Shown: positions 52,065-59,293 of the stretch, in pieces
Position numbering within the stretch: position 1 is the stretch's first letter
Layout: every line of letters starts with the position of its first letter
Origin: Singulisphaera sp. GP187
Lineage (GTDB): Bacteria > Planctomycetota > Phycisphaerae > Phycisphaerales > SM1A02
Length of the DNA: 59,443 nucleotides
Direction: 5' to 3'
NCBI GenBank assembly: GCA_945868805.1
Contig: CAMBMO010000015.1
Span: 1-59,443 of the forward strand
Made by a program: the position numbers and the translations under genes
Notes under the pieces: model-generated
Database searches by the model: none
What the model was told of the DNA's origin: nothing
The model's input: the letters and a program-made list of their open reading frames with translations, nothing else

Positions 52065-53815
52065 ATCGCGTTGCGAAGGGCATCTGCCTCGTGCTGGCAG
52101 CCGCATTCGCCTCGCTCGCGCTCATCGAGAGTACGACCCTCGCGCGCTTCTTCACCCACGAGGCTCTTGCCCTTCGTGCCGGCGTGGAGATCCGACCAGT
52201 CACCCTTCAAGGGGCAGAATGGTTTCGCGCGATGTGCGTCGCTTCGGCGCTGGCGTGGATCGCGATTCCCTGGATTCTCGCGCGCGTCGACGCGTCCCGA
52301 TCCACTGTGAATGATCCAATCGAGCGACTCGATGCCATCACTGGATCGAACTGGGCGACCCGCCTGCGAATCGCGCTCCTCTTCGTTCTCGTCATCGGCT
52401 TGGCCCTGCGGCTCTGGCGCATCGCTGAGAGTTTCTGGTTTGACGAGATCACGACGCTGATCGATTACGCCCAGTACGGTCCAGGACCAATCCTCGGGAC
52501 GTACTTCGTCCAGTCCAATCATGTGCTCCACACATTGCTCTCATGGTGCGCCGTGACAATGGCGGGCGTCGTGAGCGAGCCCATCTTGCGCGCTCCGGCA
52601 TTCTTCGCGGGGTTGGCGGCAATTGGCGCAATCGTTGTGCTCGTGCGCGAAGCTGCCCTTTGGCAGCAAGTCGCGACTCGCTCGCGGATGGCAGTCGGAT
52701 GCGCGCTCGCGGCACTCTCGCCGATCATGGTGCTCGAGTCGGTCGAAGCGCGTGGCTACTCGATGATGATCCTCTTTTCGGCGCTCGCATCGGCCGTGCT
52801 TTTGCGGGGATTGGGCAGAGGCGGCGTGATTTCCTGGATTGGTTACGCCATGATTTGCGTTCTCGGAGTCTGGTCACACCTCGTCTTCGTGGTCGTTCCG
52901 TTCAGTCATGCTTTGGTTGCGATATGGGTTTCGCTACGACCTCGCTTGGGAACGCGCGATCGAAAGGGAGGACTCTCACTACTCCTGGCGATTGTTTTAG
53001 CCGCGATCACATCCGTCACGGTCCTCGCGCCGCTCTTTCCAGACCTCATGCAAATCCGTGGCGAGTTTCAAGCGCTCGACGGAAATGAACCATCAATTTT
53101 TTCGCGGGAAGGGTTCCATGTTCTCCTCGGTCTCGGAGGCGCGTGGAGTATCAAAGCATCGATTCTCCCACTTTTCATTGTTCTCGTCGGGATCGCCGGT
53201 CTCCGCATGGATTCCGCGCGACGAATTCCTCTCGCTGTGACTTTGCTCGGGCTTCCGATCTTGGCGCTCGGCACCGAGCTCGGTGGCGGTTGGATGTACG
53301 CAAGGTTCGCTCTCTTCGCATTACCGGGAATTTTTCTGGCGATGACCATGGGCGCATTCGACTCTGCACATTTCTTGATACACAGGAGAGTCGATGCGAC
53401 TCGCGTGCGAGCTTTGACCGCTGGTGGAGCAATTCTGATCGCAGCATTCTGGGTTGACTCGCTCTACAAGCTCCCGGCGAAGCAACCCATCCGCGATGCA
53501 GTGCTCTTCGCACAGGAGCAAAGCAATCCGGGCGACAAGATTGCAAGCGTTGGACTTGCGGACAATGTCGTTGCTTACTACGCCCTCGCTGCGGGTCTCG
53601 AGATCCACGATGCAGGGATGGGCGGGTCGGAGATTGACTCAATTCCTCCAGACATTCATTGGTTGATCGCGATTTATCCTCGATCCGTCACTGACGCCGG
53701 CAATCGATCTCTTGACGAATCGTGGACGTTGGTCCGGACATTTCCGGGATGGGTCGACTGGGACAACGGCGATGTACTTGTGTATCGGCGCGATCGCCAA
53801 GCGCAACCCCAGTAG
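52061..53815 (+). CDS. Membrane glycosyltransferase, PMT/ArnT-like
   Basis: A 584-residue membrane protein with about eleven to thirteen helices and a short C-terminal exported domain. LRLWRIAESFWFDEITT contains the acidic pair in the first outer loop that is typical of GT-C enzymes using polyprenyl-phosphate sugars (PMT, ArnT, and related families). LSPIMVLESVEARGYSMMIL and GGGWMYARFALFALPGIFLA are membrane segments. The sugar and acceptor are unknown. It starts at GTG 52061 overlapping the MFS gene. Confidence 0.75.
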   Translation: MNRVAKGICLVLAAAFASLALIESTTLARFFTHEALALRAGVEIRPVTLQGAEWFRAMCVASALAWIAIPWILARVDASRSTVNDPIERLDAITGSNWATRLRIALLFVLVIGLALRLWRIAESFWFDEITTLIDYAQYGPGPILGTYFVQSNHVLHTLLSWCAVTMAGVVSEPILRAPAFFAGLAAIGAIVVLVREAALWQQVATRSRMAVGCALAALSPIMVLESVEARGYSMMILFSALASAVLLRGLGRGGVISWIGYAMICVLGVWSHLVFVVVPFSHALVAIWVSLRPRLGTRDRKGGLSLLLAIVLAAITSVTVLAPLFPDLMQIRGEFQALDGNEPSIFSREGFHVLLGLGGAWSIKASILPLFIVLVGIAGLRMDSARRIPLAVTLLGLPILALGTELGGGWMYARFALFALPGIFLAMTMGAFDSAHFLIHRRVDATRVRALTAGGAILIAAFWVDSLYKLPAKQPIRDAVLFAQEQSNPGDKIASVGLADNVVAYYALAAGLEIHDAGMGGSEIDSIPPDIHWLIAIYPRSVTDAGNRSLDESWTLVRTFPGWVDWDNGDVLVYRRDRQAQPQ

Positions 53816-53957
53816 GACGCTGAAGAACTTCGAATTCTCGAGAGAATCAAAAAAACTCTGACGTGGATTATTGATAGGACTTCGCCTTTGCGGCGTCGCG
53901 GGCGGGCGCGCGACAAATCCACTGCGACATCCACGGCGACCTTTCATGTCGCGCTTG

Positions 53958-55232
53958 TCACACCTGCCAGAGCGGTGGATTGCAGTCATAGCCCGACATC
54001 GGATCGTCAAGCCACGGCTCGAAGATAAATTGGTCGCGCTCGAAGTGCCCGCCACCGATTCTCCCATCGGCGGCCCCGTACTTGGTGCGATGCGAACTCC
54101 ATGATTGCACATTCCACTCACCCACTCGTCTACGCCCCCAGAGCCAACATGCCGCAAGATGCGCTCGATGATTGGAGTCGGGTGGGGATGCGCAAGTCAC
54201 GGCAGTCGCCACCCCAGCCATTCTCAGAAATTCGCGAACGCCCAAAACTGAGAGACCACGGGCAGCATGTCCTCGCCATGCTGCGACCGAAGCCCTTGTT
54301 GCATCGCTTGCTGGTCGACGAGCAAACGCACGGAATCTTCGACGGGCACGACGCACGCTCGCTTGCCGAAGAACCGTCACCGATGGATGGACATTGAAAC
54401 CAACCCACGGGACGCCTTGGGATGTTTGAAAAATATGCGTCTTGCGCGCAGACTCGACCAGTCTGAGTGACGAAAGAGCATTCTTCATCTCGCTGTGTAC
54501 AGCGTGCAGCTCTTCGACCGAGCGAGAAAACACCACAATGTCATCGCAATATCTCGCATACGGTCGAATGCGAAGTCGATCCTTCACCGAGTGATCCACG
54601 GGGTCGAGCACGATGTTGGAAAGAAACTGCGATGTCAGGTTTCCCATCGGAAGACCTCGACCTCGCACCGCAGGATCGAAGAGATCGTCACCTTCGAACC
54701 ACCTCAGTGGCGCCTCGCGACTGGACCAACTTGCCAGTATCAGAGAAAGCATCGACAAAGTTCGCCGGCAGGAGACACGACGCTTTACGAGCTGAAGTGC
54801 AATTTTATGGTCGACCGACGGGAAATACTTTTCGACATCAAGTTTCAACACCCACGGATATTGATGCGCCCACCGCTCGACGCGAGAGAGTGCTGCGTGC
54901 GTTCCCTTGCCGATCCGGCATGAATATGAGTCCGCGATGAACCCGCGTTCAAATGCAGGCTCGATCACTTGGACGAGCGCTTGATGGACGACGCGGTCAC
55001 AAAATGGAGCGGCACAAATCGTCCGAATCTTTGGCTCTCGAATTTCGAAGACGCGGTACTCGCTCGGTCGCCAACTGCCGGCTCGCAATTCATCCGACAG
55101 TCGCTGACAATGCGATTCCGCACGCATCAGAAATTCCGTGGTTGACGCACGGTATCGCTTGCCTCTGGCCGCGATTCGTGATGCAATATAAAGATTCTCA
55201 AACGAAGAAATCCGCTCGAACAAAGCGCTCAA
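53958..55232 (-). CDS. DGR reverse transcriptase
   Basis: Reverse transcriptase that copies the template RNA with adenine mutagenesis, 424 residues. FENLYIASRIAARGKR and IREPKIRTICAAPFCDRVVH are the N-terminal DGR-type segments, LKLDVEKYFPSVDH holds catalytic D132, GLPMGNLTSQFLSN is motif 4 with the SQ that distinguishes DGR enzymes from group II intron and retron enzymes (SP-type), and YCDD (228-231) holds the other two Asp. WVGFNVHP is the following thumb-side motif. About 80 residues after 345 (Trp- and Gly-rich) exceed most relatives. The TTG start at 55232 overlaps the avd stop (TTGA). Confidence 0.95.
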   Translation of the reverse strand: MSALFERISSFENLYIASRIAARGKRYRASTTEFLMRAESHCQRLSDELRAGSWRPSEYRVFEIREPKIRTICAAPFCDRVVHQALVQVIEPAFERGFIADSYSCRIGKGTHAALSRVERWAHQYPWVLKLDVEKYFPSVDHKIALQLVKRRVSCRRTLSMLSLILASWSSREAPLRWFEGDDLFDPAVRGRGLPMGNLTSQFLSNIVLDPVDHSVKDRLRIRPYARYCDDIVVFSRSVEELHAVHSEMKNALSSLRLVESARKTHIFQTSQGVPWVGFNVHPSVTVLRQASVRRARRRFRAFARRPASDATRASVAAWRGHAARGLSVLGVREFLRMAGVATAVTCASPPDSNHRAHLAACWLWGRRRVGEWNVQSWSSHRTKYGAADGRIGGGHFERDQFIFEPWLDDPMSGYDCNPPLWQV

Positions 55233-55756
55233 AGCAAATTGCGACGCCAGCCGCCGACTTGCTTTCCGACCTCGTCCAAGAGACGGGTCGCGTGTTCGAC
55301 CTGACCGATCGAAACAAGTTTCAGCGAGAATGCGATGCGAAAATTGTGGCGCAGCACTTCGAGTGTGATGTTGGCATCATCAAGGAACGAAACTTTGTAC
55401 ACCCGATCGGCGTATGCCGCACGAACGAGTTGTTCAAGGACTGCGTAGACCTGCGTCTCGATCCGAGTGCCGAGCGAATAACGATGATGCTTTGGAAAAT
55501 GCGCGACGACCGGCAATATCCATGCGATCAAAGCGTGAGTTCGTTCGACCACTTCGATACGACCTTTGGCGACCAGCGTTTCTGATACAGGAACAACGCC
55601 CCCCGCCGCCGCCCGCGATCGATTTGATCCATCGGGAGACGACGGGGCGCAAGACTCGTTCGGCTCGACGATGACGGAGGAAACTCCGCTCTCGCCGCGC
55701 TCAGGACGCGATCCGGGACTACCGACCTTGGCACGCTCGTGAGCGGCGGAGTTCAT
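55229..55756 (-). CDS. avd: DGR accessory variability determinant (Avd)
   Basis: A 175-residue small basic helical protein of the Avd type, which forms a five-subunit barrel that binds the reverse transcriptase and template RNA. From residue 60: VERTHALIAWILPVVAHFPK, HRYSLGTRIETQVYAVLEQL and VLRHNFRIAFSLKLVSIGQV give the four-helix bundle; the FPKHHRYSLGTRI segment is characteristic. The first 55 residues are Ser/Pro/Arg-rich and not part of the family. ATG 55756 is the only sensible start and lies 27 bp after the template repeat. Reverse transcriptase overlaps at the stop. Confidence 0.92.
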   Translation of the reverse strand: MNSAAHERAKVGSPGSRPERGESGVSSVIVEPNESCAPSSPDGSNRSRAAAGGVVPVSETLVAKGRIEVVERTHALIAWILPVVAHFPKHHRYSLGTRIETQVYAVLEQLVRAAYADRVYKVSFLDDANITLEVLRHNFRIAFSLKLVSIGQVEHATRLLDEVGKQVGGWRRNLL

Positions 55757-55782
55757 CCGCGGCTCACAATTCTGGCTAAGGT

Positions 55783-55905
55783 AGTGCTCGCGAAACGGCA
55801 ACCGATATTGTTGTTCTGGTTGCCTGGGGCGTTGTTGTTGCGGTTCGAGGCACGGCAGTTGTTGGCGTTGTTGTTCCACCCCCCGCCGCGCAGCACGCGC
55901 GCCCC
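55783..55905 (-). repeat. DGR template repeat (TR)
   Basis: Reading the minus strand, the repeat would encode GARVLRGGGWNNNANNCRAS then NRNNNAPGNQNNNIGCRFA: 13 Asn codons, nearly all AAC. It aligns without gaps to the 3' end of the target gene (56118-56240), offset 335 bp. Of 26 mismatches in 123 bp, 23 are at template adenines. The other three are G/C at the codon for Val633, T/C in the AAT codon, and one G/C in the shared end. AAC codons are what DGR templates use because A-mutagenesis of AAC reaches many residues and never a stop codon. It is transcribed as non-coding RNA, so the open frame through it (56013-55753) is not a gene. Confidence 0.95.
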
Positions 55906-56057
55906 CTCGCTTACGATCGCTGCCCTTTCAATGACCGCCGGCCTCGCGCTTGTGCGCTCGGCCCACAGTATTTGAAGTTCAGAATTTCTGAGTCTTTGAA
56001 TGTTTGTTTTCAATTCGGAAGTCCATCTCGGTGTTGGACAGAAAACAGAATACGGAA

Positions 56058-56108
56058 AAAGTTAAAAGGGAAAAAGGATAAAGGGTAAAAGGGATAAAGG
56101 GAAAAGGG
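56058..56108. repeat. AG-rich short repeats after the DGR target gene
   Basis: Units such as ttaaaaggg, ataaaggg and taaaaggg repeat with a 7-9 base rhythm just after the target gene stop. A version of the core occurs again at 58241-58265 on the other side of the gene in the same orientation. The interval 55906-56057 has nothing else recognisable apart from an aaacagaatac stretch. Confidence 0.75.
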
Positions 56109-58127
56109 TTAATCGGCAGTCCTCGCGAAACGGCAACCGAGGATGCCGACCTGGCAGCCCGGGGCGTCGTAGAGGCGGCGCGAGGCACGGCAGCTGAAGG
56201 CGCCGAAGCTCCACCCCCCGCCGCGCAGGACGCGCGCCCCGCTATTACTCCGCGCTGGACCCGTTGGATCAACCACGCCGTCTGCGCAGGATTTGTAATA
56301 GTCGCCCTCATACCAATCTTGGCACCACTCATTGACATTTCCGATCATGTCGTAGAAGCCAAGTGCGTTGGGTGCCTTCTGACCGACCGAATGTGTCGTC
56401 AATTTAGCATTGGTTTCGTTCCATGAGATCTGATCAAGTTCGCCGTAAGTCGCTTGGTCGACGCCCGCTCGGCAGGCATACTCCCACTGCGCTTCAGTTG
56501 GAAGAATCATTCCCGTCTTGGCGCAGAACTTCTGACAGTCAGTCCAGGAAATCATTTCGACTGGATTCACTGCCTTTGCCGCCTTTGCCGTTGACTCTGC
56601 CAAATTTTTCGCTTCATCAGCAGTGGAGATTTTGATTTGCAATTCTTGATGAAGTATAGAATGAACCTCAGCGATCAACTTCGCATTTGATTGCTGGAAC
56701 AAACTTGGATTCACTCCCATCACCTTCATCCACTGTTCTTGCGTCACTTCGGTGCGACAAAGATAGAACGCCTTGGTGATCGTGACCTCATGCTGAGGAA
56801 CCTCGTCTTGAAGGTTGTCAACGAAATGGAATGTATCGCCCGAGCTCATACCCATCATGAACTTACCCGGAGGAACCAAGAGCATTTCCATGCCAGTCGC
56901 CTTGTCCCGCACATGCCATGGCAGGCCAGTCGCCGCGATGCGTCTGCGTAAATCGGTATCAACGACAATTTTGGGGTCAGGTTCACGCGCCAACACCTCA
57001 CCCCATAGAACCTCGATCGGCTCGACCAACTTCAACTGGAAGGTGTCAGGCAATTGCTCATCAAGGGCTGTTGTCGTTGCTTCAAGATTGTTTTCCAACA
57101 TCCACTTGCCTTTACCCATATAACCGGCAACACTTTTTATGCCGCCGGCATTCGTAAACTCAAAGAAATTGCGATCGCTTGACTCTTCTCGACGAATCAA
57201 CGTATTGATCGCCTTCATCGCATCTCTCAGAGTCACGCTCTTACCGCCAAATTTGCGAGCGATTCTCCATGCGATTGACCCTCCACCAGTTCGCACAACG
57301 AATAGTGCATCCTTGGAATTCAGCACAGCAAGCAGCGGAATGAGGTCTGGTCCGCCACCCTTCTTATAAATCTTCATCGCTGTTTTCTCCAGGTTGATCG
57401 CTGGACTTTCACCAAGCTCAAGAAGATTCGCGAGCCGTAAATTGCTAGTATCGGTGAGTTGGGCGACGAATTTTATTGGGACCCCTTCTGGCCGCTCCGC
57501 TGGAATTTCAACCTCTTGTCGACGTTCGTATGTTTCCGCTTGGGCATCGGCGCAATGGTCGCCATTCACCATTAGCGGAATCGTGTCAAGTTTCACGACG
57601 AGCGGCGTGGATCCAAAGTTATATAGGTTGACAGAAAACGTAATCTTGCTCTGCCCAACAACAGTCTTTCTGCATTGTTCAAAATAAATCTCTTTAATCT
57701 TCTTTTCCTCACTTGCAGATCGGCTCTGACGGTTGACCGATGCACTTGCTGTCGCAGTCGCACTGAATTTAAACATTTTAAGAGGGTTTGGTCCTACCTG
57801 GATACCCGCTTCGACTCGGCTGTCTGCACCTACCTCCCAACTGAACGTATCAGACTTTGTTTTTGAATTTGTGTTTGCTTCACGGCTTCCAGATTTGGAC
57901 TCTGACTGAGTCGATATGTCATAGGCCAAACTCAATATCCCAACATCCCACTTAAGACTTGGATAATTTGCAATGATTGGATCGAGATCATTCGCATCTG
58001 GCACTCCGTCCCAATCAGAATCAGCCAACTTGGCGGCTTGCGGTTGGTCCTCTCCTCCAACCCCAACCATTCCAACGACAAGCGTGGCAAGCACCATGAA
58101 CATTGGTTTTTTCCCGAAATTAGACAT
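56109..58127 (-). CDS. DGR target protein: secreted FGE-sulfatase/C-type-lectin fold protein
   Basis: Diversified ligand-binding protein of 672 residues. A hydrophobic N-terminus (FMVLATLVVGMVGVGG) leads to a thrombospondin-3-like calcium motif D36SDWDGVPDANDLD, a beta-rich middle part (60-390) of unknown fold, and a formylglycine-generating-enzyme (SUMF1) type C-lectin domain from 395: EMLLVPPGKFMMGMSSGD, FYLCRTEVTQEQWMKVMGVN, PVEMISWTDCQKFCAKTG, LPTEAQWEYACRAG and GNVNEWCQDWYEGDYYKS. The last 43 residues, GARVLRGGGW onward, are the variable region; 14 codons (640-663) differ from the template. The body is AT-richer than the window while its 3' end is very GC-rich. Signal and calcium motif suggest display outside the cell. 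Confidence 0.93.
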   Translation of the reverse strand: MSNFGKKPMFMVLATLVVGMVGVGGEDQPQAAKLADSDWDGVPDANDLDPIIANYPSLKWDVGILSLAYDISTQSESKSGSREANTNSKTKSDTFSWEVGADSRVEAGIQVGPNPLKMFKFSATATASASVNRQSRSASEEKKIKEIYFEQCRKTVVGQSKITFSVNLYNFGSTPLVVKLDTIPLMVNGDHCADAQAETYERRQEVEIPAERPEGVPIKFVAQLTDTSNLRLANLLELGESPAINLEKTAMKIYKKGGGPDLIPLLAVLNSKDALFVVRTGGGSIAWRIARKFGGKSVTLRDAMKAINTLIRREESSDRNFFEFTNAGGIKSVAGYMGKGKWMLENNLEATTTALDEQLPDTFQLKLVEPIEVLWGEVLAREPDPKIVVDTDLRRRIAATGLPWHVRDKATGMEMLLVPPGKFMMGMSSGDTFHFVDNLQDEVPQHEVTITKAFYLCRTEVTQEQWMKVMGVNPSLFQQSNAKLIAEVHSILHQELQIKISTADEAKNLAESTAKAAKAVNPVEMISWTDCQKFCAKTGMILPTEAQWEYACRAGVDQATYGELDQISWNETNAKLTTHSVGQKAPNALGFYDMIGNVNEWCQDWYEGDYYKSCADGVVDPTGPARSNSGARVLRGGGWSFGAFSCRASRRLYDAPGCQVGILGCRFARTAD
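56118..56240 (-). repeat. DGR variable repeat (VR)
   Basis: Copy of the template repeat at the end of the target gene. In place of the 13 template Asn codons it has Ser, Phe, Gly, Phe, Ser, Arg, Leu, Tyr, Asp, Cys, Val, Gly, Ile, and the template Ile codon is Leu. The conserved framework GARVLRGGGW, CRAS, AP, G-Q and GCRFA is unchanged. The identical GC-rich tail (56122-56140) next to the stop is where an initiation-of-mutagenic-homing element would be; it differs from the template by one base (56121). Confidence 0.95.
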
Positions 58128-58134
58128 GATGTCG

Positions 58135-58140
58135 AGTATA
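58135..58140 (-). promoter_or_regulatory. Candidate -10 of the DGR target gene
   Basis: TATACT on the minus strand lies eight bases before the target gene ATG, which would give a leaderless or nearly leaderless transcript. The -35 region (TGTTCA at 17 bases) is poor. Tentative. Confidence 0.25.
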
Positions 58141-58240
58141 GGTTTGATCTACGGCATTGAACAGGCGCGCTCTTTATCAAGCCTCATAGCGAAGGTAGTC
58201 GATCAATTTGCCACCCCGCGGCGAAGGCCGCGGAATAAAT

Positions 58241-58265
58241 CAAAAGTTAAAAGGGATAAAGGGAA
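58241..58265. repeat. Second copy of the AG-rich repeat
   Basis: aaaagttaaaagggataaag and the bases after it match, nearly base for base, part of 56058-56108. It lies in the 310-bp gap between the target gene and the PH-domain gene; the rest of this gap (58128-58437) shows no gene, tRNA or clear hairpin. Confidence 0.7.
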
Positions 58266-58437
58266 ATTGAATAGGTTTAGAGGACAGTCCGAGGTTGGAA
58301 TCTGATCACGTGGTGTGTCGCCGCAATTTCCCAAGAAAAGTGCCATTTCTGCACTGTCGAGGATGGCACGCCCCCTGAACAACGGTGGTTGCCATCGGTT
58401 CACAATATCATCGTTCTCTGGACGTCGATTAGCAGCA

Positions 58438-59253
58438 TCAAATGTTGCTTATGATTCTTGCCTTTATGGTTTCGAATTCAGAGTCATTGATTAGATTTCT
58501 GTCCAGCATATCTTTTGCTTTTTGGAGTTGCTCTGTCGGATCTCCGACATTACTGGTTTGATGTTGCGGGAGATTTGTGCCCGCCACGGATGCGCCGATT
58601 TGGATTCCCCCAGACCTGGAGCGAAGTTCCTCAAGTTCACGGAGTCGGCGTTTCTCGCGCCAAGCCTGCTCTTGTGCCTGGCAAATCCTGTAGATTGCTT
58701 GAGTTTCGTCCTTTCGAAGCCCACGAAAAATAATGGTTTGAATTCGCCCATTACTCGCAAAGTCTGAGCTCTCGAGAGCTTGAACGGTCAGTTCCGCCCC
58801 GAAAGCACCTGCTCGGACACGAGCATCCTTCACATCCTGCCAACGCACATCATGTGGAGTAAATCCTCCGAAGAGACCGCGTGAGACACCAATCAAACGA
58901 CCGGAAGTGGCGAAAAGCAAGCAGCGTCGATGACTGAGGGCAAACAGGCGTCGCTGGACTGCATACGCAAGCAGGGTTTCATTCGGAACGAGTAAGGAGA
59001 ATAGGTAAGCAAGTGCTTTACTTACACGAGGTTCTTCCGCCACAGGAATGGCTTTCAGTTCTTGTTGTTTTTGCGGCTGTGCAGTGGCTGGCGGCGACAC
59101 ATTTAACCGAGGGGTGGCAGGCGAGTTGGATTGGGGGGTTGGGACTTTACTTGAGCCTTTGCAGTTGGGGCAATTGATTGTCTTGCCGCAAGACTCAGGA
59201 CGCACCCTAAGTGACTTCTGGCAATATGGGCAGTTGAATCTAAAATCAGACAT
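58438..59253 (-). CDS. Zinc-ribbon, PH-like and SHOCT domain protein
   Basis: A 271-residue cytosolic protein, start ATG 59253 (MSDFRFNCPYC). Residues 8-36 form a zinc ribbon (FNCPYCQKSLRVRPESCGKT, then INCPNCKG). A Pro/Gln linker leads to a bacterial PH-like domain (about 95-195: LVPNETLLAYAVQRRLFALS, LLFATSGRLIGVSRGLFGGF) and the end (EQLQKAKDMLDRNLINDSEF, then ETIKARI) is a SHOCT module. These modules occur in proteins near membranes or in stress and phage-related regions. It lies upstream of the DGR on the same strand and is AT-rich like the target gene. Link to the DGR is unproven. Confidence 0.75.
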   Translation of the reverse strand: MSDFRFNCPYCQKSLRVRPESCGKTINCPNCKGSSKVPTPQSNSPATPRLNVSPPATAQPQKQQELKAIPVAEEPRVSKALAYLFSLLVPNETLLAYAVQRRLFALSHRRCLLFATSGRLIGVSRGLFGGFTPHDVRWQDVKDARVRAGAFGAELTVQALESSDFASNGRIQTIIFRGLRKDETQAIYRICQAQEQAWREKRRLRELEELRSRSGGIQIGASVAGTNLPQHQTSNVGDPTEQLQKAKDMLDRNLINDSEFETIKARIISNI

Positions 59254-59264
59254 GTGAAGTTCCA

Positions 59265-59293
59265 ATCTTACACTAAAGACAGCGGCTATCCAA
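59265..59293 (-). promoter_or_regulatory. Candidate promoter of the PH/SHOCT gene
   Basis: On the minus strand TTGGAT, 17 bases, TAAGAT, 12 bases before the start codon. Only moderate similarity to sigma-70 hexamers. The rest of 59294-59443 contains no supported feature. Confidence 0.3.

Noticed and set aside
53833-53856. GAATTCTC/GAGAATC hairpin followed by A-run as a terminator of the RT transcript
   Set aside because: On the minus strand the T-run precedes the hairpin, and on the plus strand the run is A, so neither orientation gives an intrinsic terminator.
55753-56013. Open frame running through the DGR template repeat
   Set aside because: It reads as a mini target protein because the template is a copy of the target end. 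It lacks the domain body and a ribosome site, and templates act as RNA.
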